A stretch of 60,717 nucleotides of DNA, from positions 1-60,717 of the forward strand of contig CAYNFH010000009.1 of the NCBI GenBank assembly GCA_964396385.1, given 5' to 3'. The notes beneath the pieces were generated by a model. It was not told the DNA's origin and searched no databases. It saw only the letters and a program-made list of their open reading frames with translations. Origin of the DNA: CAYNFH01 sp964396385. Its GTDB lineage: Bacteria > Armatimonadota > Chthonomonadetes > Chthonomonadales > CAJBBX01. Shown piece by piece: positions 7,572-15,263 of this stretch (the first letter of the stretch is position 1; every line of letters begins with the position of its first letter). Made by a program: the position numbers and the translations under genes.

Positions 7572-7622
7572 GGGGATCGCGGGAAAAAGTTCCAGGGATT
7601 TCTGGCACGGAGGAGGGTCGGC

Positions 7623-7757
7623 CTATTGCACGTGGGAATCGGTTATGGAGAGCCGGCTGCCTGGCTGTGCCTCCAGTCCGCGCTGGCCGTTTCCGGCCAC
7701 CTCACACCCTGCCATGACGCCGAGGCCGGTCGCATCCACAAAGACTCCGGTCACCAT
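7623..7757 (-). pseudogene. Fragment resembling a right-handed beta-helix protein
   Basis: About 44 codons read VFVDATGLGVMAGCEVAGNG and EAQPGSRLSITDSHV, the pattern of one or two coils of a parallel beta-helix (NosD/pectate-lyase-like). No start signal, no signal peptide and no rest of the gene are present. Upstream the frame runs into an imperfect repeat around GAATTCGG (7781-7815). Best read as a gene remnant. Low confidence. Confidence 0.3.
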
Positions 7758-7916
7758 AGACGTCGCAATCCTCCACGGTGAGTTCGGAATTCGGTGATTG
7801 GGGATTCCTCTCACCCTTGCCCTCCTTCCACTCTCATCGTACTCGAACGCTACTGGGGCGGCCCGCAATCCCTACAGCATGAGCCCCGGCACTCCTTCCT
7901 GCTTTTCTCCCTCCGC

Positions 7917-7946
7917 TTGACATGCAAGCGATCGAACTGTTACTAT
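7917..7946 (+). promoter_or_regulatory. Probable promoter of imuB
   Basis: TTGACA (7917-7922), 18 bp, TACTAT (7941-7946). Downstream an 8-bp direct repeat ATGTCTAC occurs at 7962-7969 and 7979-7986, which may be an operator. I see no match to a LexA box consensus I know. Confidence 0.55.
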
Positions 7947-8082
7947 GATTTCGGCGTCATAATGTCTACTGAGTAAGTATGTCTACATAAGTGGCCCGGG
8001 ACGGCGGACCCAAGTCCGAAGTCCCCATCAAATGCAAAACGGTGTCCGGATGGCCAGGACCGGAATCCGCGGAGGAATGCCT

Positions 8083-9663
8083 GTGTGGGTGGCCTGCTTT
8101 GCACTACCGCAGTTTGCAATCGCCGTGGAGCGCACGCGCTGCCCCTCCCTCTGGGGGGAGCCCGTGGCCCTTACTATGCCGGACGGAGGACAGTCGCCAG
8201 TCGTCAGTCATCAGTCATCAGCCCTCAGACAGCAGAATTCCGGTCTCTCGACTCTCGACTCTCAACTCTCAACTCCGGCCTCCGGTCTCACGACTCACGA
8301 CTCACGACTCACGACTCCTCTCCAGCGCCTTACCATCGTCGCAGCCGTCTCGGAAGAGGCGCAGCGCTTTGGGGTGCGGGTGGGGCAGCCCATCTCCGGA
8401 GCGCGCTCCCTCTGCCCCGGCCTCACCGTTCTGCCCTACGACCGGCCTGCCTACGATGAAGCGGCCCAGCTCCTCTGGAACGTTCTGGCCGTCGAAAGCA
8501 GCGTAGTCGAGCCGGTCTGCCCGGAGGTCTGCTACGTGGGGATGCGTGGATCGGACGTGCCGGAGCGGGTCCGCTGCCTGGCCCGGGAGATCGCTCGCTG
8601 CGTGCGCGTCCCCGTACAGGTGGGCCTGGCGCGGACCAAGCTGCTGGCGCGTCAGGCCGCCCGGACTAGTCGGGATGCCCAGGTGGTCTCCGTCTCCTTT
8701 GGAGAGGAGGCAGCCCTCCTCTCCTCTGTCCCCCTCGCACAGATTCCCCGGCTGGACTTCAAGCTGCGGCAGCGGCTGGACAAGCTGGGAGTCCGCACGC
8801 TGGGTGACGTGCTGGCGCTGCCCCCTTCCGAGCTGCGCCGCCATCTGCGTGGCGTGGGCCACCTGCTCCATCGCCTGGCGATGGGGGAGGACGGCGAGCC
8901 GGTGCGTCCCCTCTGGCCCCCGCCCAGCATCGAGCGGACGTTCCGCTTTGAGGACGAGGTAGTTACCCGTGAGCCCCTGGAGCAGGCGCTCCACCGGCTC
9001 GCTTCAGAGATAGCGGTGGCGCTGGAGAAGCGGCGCACGTACGGCCGCGCGCTGGCGCTCACCATCGGCCTGGCAGACGAGAGCCGGCTCCACGCGGCGG
9101 AGCGGCTGGCCCAGCCACTGGATGGGACGGAGCCCATCTACCGCTCCGCCCTCCGGCTGCTGGGGCGGCTCCGCGTGGAGCAACCGGTGGCGGAGGCGGC
9201 GCTCAAGATGTCCGACCTGGGCGTGGGCTCCGGCGTGCAGCTCGCCCTGCTGGACGAGAACCGCTATGGGCAGGGGCTGCCGCACGAGCGGCGCGCCCGG
9301 TTGGAGGAGACCCTGGCCTACCTGCGCAAGCGGTTCGGAATCGGGGCCGTGGTGCCGCTCCGCATGCTGAAAGAGGCCCGCCGCATCGGGCTCTGGACCT
9401 ACGCCCTCACGCACCGCTGCTCCGAGCCGGTAGAGGTCGCCACGGATCGCAGTGGAGCGCCGGTGCGCTACTGGCGGCGCGGCGGGGACGGGCAGGTGAC
9501 CCGCCGGGAGGTGCGCCGCATCCAGAACCGCTGGAAGGAGACCGAGTGGTTCTGGGGCAGCCGCTCCGAGCGCACCGTCTTCCGCGTAGAGACCAATCCG
9601 GACGGCCTCTTCGAGCTCCACCGCCTGGGGGTGGAGTGGAGACTCAATGGAGTGGCAGACTGA
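8083..9663 (+). CDS. imuB: ImuB-like catalytically dead Y-family polymerase subunit
   Basis: About 526 residues. ImuB links DnaE2 to the clamp in the SOS mutasome. Y-family structure is visible (AVSEEAQRFGVRVGQPISGA, then helix-hairpin-helix IPRLDFKLRQRLDKLGVRTLGDV), but the catalytic acids are missing. The motif normally carrying the first Asp reads ACFALPQFAIAVER, and the SxDE motif reads VCPEVCYVG, as expected for ImuB and not for an active DinB. The C-terminus RTVFRVETNPDGLFEL resembles the ImuB tail domain. GGAGGA at 8071-8076 favours GTG 8083, and longer starts at 8032/8050/8077 lack a spaced site. A 128-bp modular repeat lies in frame near residues 37-79. dnaE2 is 2 kb downstream. No imuA or lexA is adjacent. 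Confidence 0.85.
   Translation: MWVACFALPQFAIAVERTRCPSLWGEPVALTMPDGGQSPVVSHQSSALRQQNSGLSTLDSQLSTPASGLTTHDSRLTTPLQRLTIVAAVSEEAQRFGVRVGQPISGARSLCPGLTVLPYDRPAYDEAAQLLWNVLAVESSVVEPVCPEVCYVGMRGSDVPERVRCLAREIARCVRVPVQVGLARTKLLARQAARTSRDAQVVSVSFGEEAALLSSVPLAQIPRLDFKLRQRLDKLGVRTLGDVLALPPSELRRHLRGVGHLLHRLAMGEDGEPVRPLWPPPSIERTFRFEDEVVTREPLEQALHRLASEIAVALEKRRTYGRALALTIGLADESRLHAAERLAQPLDGTEPIYRSALRLLGRLRVEQPVAEAALKMSDLGVGSGVQLALLDENRYGQGLPHERRARLEETLAYLRKRFGIGAVVPLRMLKEARRIGLWTYALTHRCSEPVEVATDRSGAPVRYWRRGGDGQVTRREVRRIQNRWKETEWFWGSRSERTVFRVETNPDGLFELHRLGVEWRLNGVAD
8191..8318. repeat. Three-block heptamer repeat inside imuB
   Basis: Blocks of AGTCATC-like, CTCGACT/CTCAACT and CACGACT words are separated by junctions GAATTCCGGTCT and CCTCCGGTCT. 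It stays in frame and encodes a Ser/Thr/Asp-rich linker. The CACGACT and CTCGACT words recur in dnaE2 (14543-14662) and at 59658-59757. Confidence 0.9.
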
Positions 9664-9817
9664 AGGGGCCTGCAGCTTGCAGTCTTCACATTTCTTCTGG
9701 CCACGCCCTAACGTTAATCGTTCCCGGCGTGTTTATACCTGTACGGGGCGCCATTGCGAGGAACCGGCGATCATGCCGTTCCGGTAAGCTGCCGCGCCCG
9801 AGGAAGGAGAGACCGCC

Positions 9818-10630
9818 ATGCCCATGACAGCGAGGTATACCGTGATCGACGGAGAAGTAGTCGCCGAGAAGAGAAACGGTGTCCGCCGCAGCTACGTGCC
9901 GGACCCGCTCGGCTCGACCGTGGCGCTGTTGGACAACACGCAAACGCAGACGGACATGTTCACCTATTGGCCCTACGGGGAGGAAAGGAGTCGAACGGGG
10001 ACTACGGCCACACCGTTTCGGTTCGTAGGGAGCCGCGGCTATCACACCGATACGCAGCAGACAATCTACGTTCGAGCACGGCATTTTCATGGTTCACGGG
10101 GACAATGGACAACTCCGGACCCCATTCGCCGTTTCTCATTCGACCTGAACGCGTACCGATACGTAGGGAACCGGCCAACGAACGAGACTGATCCGTCCGG
10201 CCTCATTCCGTGCTCGGCATGCGACCCTTTGCCCTTCCCGTTAAACCTCCCTTGCCTTTATCTCTGCGGCCGCTTACATCTGCCGCCGCCTCCACCGCCT
10301 CCTCCGCCCGCCTGGAATTACGGTACATGCTGTGGGCTGACAAAGACCTATAGCCATGACGGTCCTCCCCAACCGTCAGACGGAGTAGATTGCGTCGACA
10401 AAGCTTGCTGTTCCCACGACTGGTGCCTGCGCTCCTGGTGGTGCTTTTTGGTTCCCGGGCGGCGCAGGTCCTGCGACAACAACCTGTGCAGCGCAGCGTT
10501 GGGTTGCCTCCTGGGAGGATGCAGCTCGGCGTCCAATCCTAGAAACTGTCAGCTCGTTGCGGGCCAGATTGCCGCTTGGTTTTGTTCTCCGGGGCTGGGA
10601 ACGGTTCCGGGAGCGCCCTGGCCATTCTGA
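9818..10630 (+). CDS. Short RHS core protein with C-terminal phospholipase A2-like domain (putative toxin)
   Basis: A 270-residue protein. Residues 25-130 carry the RHS/YD core (DPLGSTVALLDN, YWPYGEERSRTG, RFVGSRGYHTDTQQTIYVRARHF, NAYRYVGNRPTNETDPSG), which in RHS proteins marks the junction to a variable toxin tip. After a Pro-rich linker comes YGTCCG, then DGVDCVDKACCSHDWCL and CDNNLC, matching the calcium loop, the CCxxHDxC active site and the third helix of secreted phospholipase A2. No YD-repeat shell or signal peptide is present, so this is an orphan tip or a truncated gene. AAGGAG stands 9 bp before the ATG. A multi-pass membrane protein follows and may be its immunity factor. Confidence 0.8.
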   Translation: MPMTARYTVIDGEVVAEKRNGVRRSYVPDPLGSTVALLDNTQTQTDMFTYWPYGEERSRTGTTATPFRFVGSRGYHTDTQQTIYVRARHFHGSRGQWTTPDPIRRFSFDLNAYRYVGNRPTNETDPSGLIPCSACDPLPFPLNLPCLYLCGRLHLPPPPPPPPPAWNYGTCCGLTKTYSHDGPPQPSDGVDCVDKACCSHDWCLRSWWCFLVPGRRRSCDNNLCSAALGCLLGGCSSASNPRNCQLVAGQIAAWFCSPGLGTVPGAPWPF

Positions 10631-10654
10631 TTCAAGAGTAGGATCGTTGCCGGC

Positions 10655-10685
10655 CTCCTTCCTGGGCCAGTGGCCCAGGAAGGAG
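10655..10685 (+). promoter_or_regulatory. Perfect hairpin hiding the ribosome binding site of the next gene
   Basis: A 14-bp GC-rich stem (CTCCTTCCTGGGCC / GGCCCAGGAAGGAG, loop AGT). The 3' arm contains AGGAAGGAG, the Shine-Dalgarno of the GTG start at 10693. No T-run follows, so it is not a simple terminator. Confidence 0.75.
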
Positions 10686-10692
10686 CAGAACG

Positions 10693-11190
10693 GTGACGGG
10701 CTCACCCACCATGCAGACGACTCTGGTAATCAGGCACCGGCTCTGGCCCGCGGCATGCCTCGGGCTGCTCTGCGCTGCCTGCGGGATCTTGGTTTGCTCC
10801 TGGGCGATACCCTTGTACAACGCGAACCAGATGATTCATCCGTGGGGTTTGGCTCGGCAGGCGAGCGACCATCTAAGAATGCCGGACAGAGCGATACTGA
10901 CCGGGCTGGTCGCCGTCGAAGGACTCGTAGTCGGAGGGCTGGTGGGACTCTATCCACGCTGGCGCCGAGCGATACTCTTACTCTATTGCTTCGTCAATCC
11001 GGTGTCGGCATTAGGTCTGCCCGCGATGTTTCTTACCGACCCGAAGGGACTGTCCGAAAGAGGCCTGATGAATGCTCTCTCCTGGATCTCCCTGCCAATC
11101 CTGCAAACGCTCTTGTTTGTAACGTGCCTCGTCGTGTTCTGGCTATGGCGCCGTGTTTATTCGGGGCTACGAGCCTCACCGCACACCTAA
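10693..11190 (+). CDS. Four-pass membrane protein, candidate immunity protein for the RHS-PLA2 toxin
   Basis: A 165-residue protein with about four hydrophobic segments (approximately residues 20-38, 72-88, 96-118 and 133-156). I recognise no family. The GTG at 10693 is supported by AGGAAGGAG at 7-bp spacing, and an ATG at 10711 is the alternative. It sits 62 bp after the RHS-PLA2 gene on the same strand, the usual place for an immunity gene. A membrane location would suit protection against a lipid-attacking toxin. That role is inference from position. Its ribosome binding site is buried in a 14-bp hairpin. Confidence 0.6.
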   Translation: MTGSPTMQTTLVIRHRLWPAACLGLLCAACGILVCSWAIPLYNANQMIHPWGLARQASDHLRMPDRAILTGLVAVEGLVVGGLVGLYPRWRRAILLLYCFVNPVSALGLPAMFLTDPKGLSERGLMNALSWISLPILQTLLFVTCLVVFWLWRRVYSGLRASPHT

Positions 11191-11678
11191 ACGCCACCGG
11201 CAGTTTGAGCGGGCCATCGGATGGGTACCTTGAGGAAGGAATACGTGACGGCCAGTCGAGCGGCTTACTGGAAACCGGGTCCCGGGTGCCGCGAACTTCC
11301 CGACCAGGCAACTGTACATTAGACTCTGGAACGGCTGGATTCCGATGCTTGACGCGCGCCCCGTACAAAACCGCGAACTGTGGGTCACGCTGTGGGACGG
11401 CAGCAGCGCCACTTGCGTTCTGTCACTTACCAGGGAAAGGCACGCTACGGGGCCCGACGAATTCGCAGATGTGCCTGGCAGCCGTAGACTGTCCTTTCTC
11501 TACAATCTATGGCTGTGCACAGTCGATACAAATTAGGTGCCAATCAGTGTCTGGGAACCTTCCAGAGGCTAACTACGTTCTGGAGCCGGAGCCTTCTAGG
11601 CAACGTGCTCCGTAATCTGTGAGAGCCTTCGCTTTCGGTGACGTGCCCGGTCATGGTGGCATCTGAGGGTCCCTTCCG
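11191..11678. other. About 490 bp without a convincing gene
   Basis: Only short open frames lie here, e.g. 63 codons from 11345, with no recognisable motif and poor start signals. It may hold degraded accessory DNA between the RHS locus and dnaE2. I see no repeats or terminator. Confidence 0.5.
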
Positions 11679-14600
11679 GTGTTTGTTCATCTCCACACCC
11701 ATAGCCCCTACAGCTTCCTGGATGGGGCAAGCGATCTGGAGCCGCTGGTGCAGCGCGCCGCACAGCTCGGCATGCCTGCCCTGGCGCTGACGGACCACGA
11801 CAACGTCTGCGCGGCGGTGAAGTTCACCCACCTCTGCCGGGGCTACCACGTCCGGCCCATCCTGGGCGCGGAGGTGACCATGGAGGATAACACCCACCTT
11901 ACCCTCCTGGCCCAAAACCGCGACGGGTACGGGCACCTCTGCCGGCTCCTCTCCCTGGCCTACGCCCACGGCGGCCGCCTCACCCCCCGCCTCCCCTGGT
12001 CCGCGCTGGGGATTGAAGGGTGGGAAGTGCCGGTAGTCAGTCGGCAGGCGGCAGGCGGCAGGCAGCAGGATGCCGGAAACGGCGGTCCGAAGTCCGAAGT
12101 CCGAAGTTCGGATTCACCCCTTCACCCCCTCACCCCCTCACCCCCTCATGTCTTTTGCTTGTCCGGCTGCCGCCGCGGCGCCCTCTCCTGGTTCATCCGC
12201 AACTACCGGTATCAGGAGGCGTGGAATACCGCCGTCAAGCTGAAGGAGGCGTTCGGGCCGGACCGGTTCTTCATCGAGCTGCAGGACGACTTCACGCCGG
12301 ACTCGCAGCGCATCTGCAGGGAGCTGGCCATGCTGGCCCGGCGGCTGGAGGTGGGCGTGGTGGCCACCAACAACGTCCACTACGCCACTCCGGAGGGGTA
12401 TCTGGCGCACGACATGCTGCGCTGCGTCCACGCCAGATGCACCCTGGAGGAGCATAACCAGGAGCGGCCTCTCAACGGCGAGCAGTATCTGAAATCCCCC
12501 CGAGAGATGGCCGAGCTGTTCGGCTGGTGCCCGGAGGCGCTGGAGGGAACCATGCGTATCGCCGAGCAGTGCCAGGACGTCCTGCCGGATCCCGGAGACA
12601 TCACCCCCAGCTATTCCATTCCGGGCACCCATGAGGACGCCGCCGCCTACCTGCGCTACCTCACCATTAAAGGCGGTAAGCACCGGTATAGAGGCATTAA
12701 TGACAAGGTACAGGCCCGCATCGACCACGAGCTGGAGGTGATCTGCCGGCTGGGTTATGCGGACTACTTCCTCATGTGCTGGGAGATTGCCCGGTGGGCG
12801 CGCAAGCAGGGCATCCGCTGCACCGGCCGGGGCTCCGCCGCGGATAGCTGCGTGGCCTACTGCCTTACCCTCACAGACGTGGACGTGATCCAGCGCCACC
12901 TGCCCTTCGCCCGATTCCTGGCGGAAGGCAAGAAGCCGGACATCGACCTGGATTTCCCCAGTGACCGCCGGGATGACGTGTTCCGCTACATCGTGGCCAA
13001 GTACGGCGAAGAGCATACCGGCATGGTCTGCACCTTCTCCACCTACTGGGCCAAGAGCGCCGTGCGCGACCTAGGCAAGGTCCTGTCTATCCCGCCGGAG
13101 GCGCTGGAGTGGCTGTCGGACAACCTGAGCGGCTTCATCCGCGCGGATAGGGTGGAGGAGGCGTTCGGCAAGTACGCCGAGCTGCGGCCGTTCCAGCACA
13201 TGAAGGACCGCTTCAAGCTGTTATTCGATTGCGCCGGCAAAATAGCCGGCTTTCCCAGGCACATCGCCACACACAGCTCCGGCATCGTCATCAGCCGCGT
13301 GCCGCTCCACGGCATCGCGCCCCTCCAGCCCTCCGCCCGCGGCATCATGCAGATATGGGAGCTGGACAAGGACGACGCCGAGACCATCGGCGCGATTAAG
13401 CTGGATGTGCTCTCCCTGCGGATGCTCTCCGCCATCGGCGACGCCGAGCGGGACATCGCGCGCACGGACCCGAGCTTTGCCTACGATCGCCTCCTCCTCA
13501 ACGATCCGAAGACCTACAAGATGATCCGCGCCGGCAAGGCGGTGGGGACCTTCCAGTTTGAGAGTGCGGCCCAGATGGCCCTGGCGGCTACGCTCCAGCC
13601 GGAGCACTTTGAGGATCTGGTGGCGGCGGTGGCGCTCATCCGCCCCGGCCCCATCCAGGGGCACGTGGTCAACCGCTTCGTGGCGTGCCGCAACGGCTGG
13701 ATGCGCGCGGACATCCTGCACCCGTGCCTCCGCCAGACCCTGGCCAAGACCTACGGCTGCATCGTCTTCCAGGAGCAGGTGAACGACGTGGTAGTCGCCA
13801 TGACCGGCTGCTCGGATGCGGAGGCGGACCGGTTCCGCAAAAGCATCACCCAGCACACCAAGCGCGGCACCATGGAGGAGCTGCGCGCACAGTTCGTACA
13901 GCGCTCCCGCGCCTACCGTCTAGACTTTGACGAGGACCGCGCCAACGCCCTCTTCGATCAGATCCAGGGCTGGGCTGGCTACGGGTTCACGGAGGGGCAC
14001 GCGGCGAGCTTCGCCCTCACCGGCTACAAGAGCGCCTACCTCTCCGTGCACCATCCGGCGGAGTTCTTCGCCGGGGAGATGAACCACCAGCCCATGGGCT
14101 TCTTCAACGCCAACACGCTGGCTACGGAGGCCCGCCATCGCGGTGTTCAGATCCTGCCGGTAGACATCAACGCCAGCCGGGACAAGTGCCATGCAGCCGA
14201 ATTTTCAATTTCAAATTTTCAATTTTCAATTGAAGAGACCCAGTTTCAAATTGAAAATAGAAAATTGAAAATTGAAAATCCAAATGCGATTCGCCTGGGA
14301 CTGCGGCTCGTCCAGGGGCTGCGAGAGGAGGACATCCAGGCCATCGAGGCGGCCCGCATGGAGCAGGGTCCCTTCGTCTCCCTGCTGGACTTCTGCGCCC
14401 GCGTCCCGCTGCACCGAGATCGTTTGGAAAACTTAATCCTCTGCGGCGCGTTCGATTTGCTCCACGAGCACCGCCGCGGTCTCCTCTGGCGCCTGGACGA
14501 GACCCTCGGCCTCGCCGCAACGTACCGGGCAGCAGACACCTCGGCGAGTGGGCGAGTGGATGATACGGCGTTTACGGAATCCGGTCTCTCGACTCTCGAC

Positions 14601-15209
14601 TCCGGAATCTGCTCTTACGACTCACGACTCACGACTCACGACTCCGCCCTCACCCCCTCATTCCACTTCGGAGATGCCCGCGCCGTTCAGACGCCCGTGG
14701 CGTGGGACATCGCGGATTTCAGCCCGTGGGACCGGTTCCTCTGGACCTGGCGCATTGTGGGGGTGGCGGCGGAGGCGCACGTCTTCGCCCACCTGCGGGA
14801 GGAGCTGCGGCGGTACGGCGTCACCACCACCTACGACGCGCAGCATATGCGCCACGGCACGCGCGTTACGGTGGCCGGACTCAACATCCGCCCGCACCGG
14901 CCCCGCACGGTGAGCGGGAATCCCGTGCTGTTTACGCTGATTGAGGACGAGACGGAGATGCTCCAGGCCGTGGCGCTCAAAGAGGTGATCTGGGAGACCA
15001 CCAGCACCTTCCTCACCTCGCCGGCGGTGTTCGTGCGCGGAATTATCGAGCGGAAGGGCCGGGCGGTGATGCTGCATATCGAGAAGGCCAAGCCCCTGCG
15101 CTTCCAGGACTTCCTCCCCAACGAGCGACGCGACCTCATCGCCGCCCCGCCCGCGGACCGCACCTACACGGGCACCAAAATTCACACGCGGGAGCTGGTT
15201 GAGGTGTAA
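11679..15209 (+). CDS. dnaE2: Error-prone DNA polymerase III alpha subunit DnaE2
   Basis: A 1,176-residue family C polymerase, the translesion enzyme of the ImuB/DnaE2 mutasome. It starts at GTG 11679 with the PHP domain (HLHTHSPYSFLDG, LALTDHDNV). The palm shows PDIDLDFPSD with the catalytic Asp pair near residues 420-422, and GYGFTEGHAASFALTGY plus HHPAEFFAGEMNHQPMGF is the DnaE2-type helix-hairpin-helix region. An OB fold follows (GTRVTVAGLNIRPHRP). Three repeats are inserted in frame near residues 119-157, 841-868 and 955-995. All lie between conserved blocks, so the enzyme is probably intact. The last codons recur 1.2 kb downstream. Confidence 0.95.
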   Translation: MFVHLHTHSPYSFLDGASDLEPLVQRAAQLGMPALALTDHDNVCAAVKFTHLCRGYHVRPILGAEVTMEDNTHLTLLAQNRDGYGHLCRLLSLAYAHGGRLTPRLPWSALGIEGWEVPVVSRQAAGGRQQDAGNGGPKSEVRSSDSPLHPLTPSPPHVFCLSGCRRGALSWFIRNYRYQEAWNTAVKLKEAFGPDRFFIELQDDFTPDSQRICRELAMLARRLEVGVVATNNVHYATPEGYLAHDMLRCVHARCTLEEHNQERPLNGEQYLKSPREMAELFGWCPEALEGTMRIAEQCQDVLPDPGDITPSYSIPGTHEDAAAYLRYLTIKGGKHRYRGINDKVQARIDHELEVICRLGYADYFLMCWEIARWARKQGIRCTGRGSAADSCVAYCLTLTDVDVIQRHLPFARFLAEGKKPDIDLDFPSDRRDDVFRYIVAKYGEEHTGMVCTFSTYWAKSAVRDLGKVLSIPPEALEWLSDNLSGFIRADRVEEAFGKYAELRPFQHMKDRFKLLFDCAGKIAGFPRHIATHSSGIVISRVPLHGIAPLQPSARGIMQIWELDKDDAETIGAIKLDVLSLRMLSAIGDAERDIARTDPSFAYDRLLLNDPKTYKMIRAGKAVGTFQFESAAQMALAATLQPEHFEDLVAAVALIRPGPIQGHVVNRFVACRNGWMRADILHPCLRQTLAKTYGCIVFQEQVNDVVVAMTGCSDAEADRFRKSITQHTKRGTMEELRAQFVQRSRAYRLDFDEDRANALFDQIQGWAGYGFTEGHAASFALTGYKSAYLSVHHPAEFFAGEMNHQPMGFFNANTLATEARHRGVQILPVDINASRDKCHAAEFSISNFQFSIEETQFQIENRKLKIENPNAIRLGLRLVQGLREEDIQAIEAARMEQGPFVSLLDFCARVPLHRDRLENLILCGAFDLLHEHRRGLLWRLDETLGLAATYRAADTSASGRVDDTAFTESGLSTLDSGICSYDSRLTTHDSALTPSFHFGDARAVQTPVAWDIADFSPWDRFLWTWRIVGVAAEAHVFAHLREELRRYGVTTTYDAQHMRHGTRVTVAGLNIRPHRPRTVSGNPVLFTLIEDETEMLQAVALKEVIWETTSTFLTSPAVFVRGIIERKGRAVMLHIEKAKPLRFQDFLPNERRDLIAAPPADRTYTGTKIHTRELVEV
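12034..12150. repeat. Modular repeat in dnaE2 (GGCAGGC, GTCCGAA and ACCCCCTC words)
   Basis: Tandem GGCAGGC words (about 12042-12068), GTCCGAA words (12083-12110) running into GTTCGGATTC, then ACCCCCTC octamers (12115-12148). In frame, immediately before the conserved CLSGCRRG block. Confidence 0.88.
14200..14280. repeat. AT-rich inverted repeat in dnaE2 (AATTTTC/GAAAATT words)
   Basis: Left arm of ATTTTCAATTTTCAA-type words, right arm of TTGAAAATTGAAAAT words, 15-20 bp between them. It is strikingly AT-rich in a GC-rich gene, in frame. The same words recur at 21448 and 25557. Confidence 0.9.
14543..14662. repeat. Heptamer repeat in dnaE2 (CTCGACT, CACGACT words)
   Basis: Two GCGAGTG words, then CGGAATCCGGTCT, CTCGACT words, GACTCCGGAATC, CACGACT words and a CACCCCCTCA tail. 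In frame. It encodes a peptide (SGLSTLDSG, DSRLTTHDS) nearly the same as in imuB. Confidence 0.9.
15141..15200 (+). repeat. Direct repeat, copy 1 (true dnaE2 3' end)
   Basis: 55 of 60 bases match copy 2 at 16362-16421. The two copies bracket the MNT/HEPN genes. Confidence 0.9.
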
Positions 15210-15218
15210 CGATGCCAC

Positions 15219-15247
15219 TTGACAACCGCTGCATCACGCAGCATAAT
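15219..15247 (+). promoter_or_regulatory. Promoter of the MNT/HEPN operon
   Basis: TTGACA (15219-15224), 17 bp, CATAAT (15242-15247). The predicted transcription start falls within about 3 bp of ATG 15257, so the mRNA would be leaderless or nearly so. Confidence 0.82.
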
Positions 15248-15263
15248 CGCTGCATAATGCAGC
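15228..15263 (+). promoter_or_regulatory. Two palindromic operators over the MNT promoter
   Basis: GCTGCATCACGCAGC (15228-15242) overlaps the spacer and -10. GCTGCATAATGCAGC (15249-15263) covers the start codon. Their centres are 21 bp apart, two helical turns, which suits cooperative binding by the winged-helix domain of the MNT protein. Confidence 0.7.

Noticed and set aside
7940..7986. Known LexA box upstream of imuB
   Set aside because: I compared the region with the GAAC-N4-GTTC and related consensus sites from memory and found no good match.
8191..8318. CRISPR-like array appearance
   Set aside because: Repeat words are only 7 bp, contiguous, without spacers of constant length, and translated in frame. 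No cas genes nearby.
8302..8994. Long antisense open frame opposite imuB (and similar ones opposite dnaE2, nasA, argS and others)
   Set aside because: These mirror the GC-rich codon pattern of the real gene on the other strand and show no domains or start signals.
11345..11536. 63-codon frame between the membrane protein and dnaE2
   Set aside because: No ribosome binding site, no recognisable domain. Left as unassigned DNA.
10557..11615. 352-codon plus-strand frame through the RHS end and the membrane protein
   Set aside because: Low-complexity Arg/Gly/Ser/Thr composition with no motif. It overlaps two better-supported genes in other frames.
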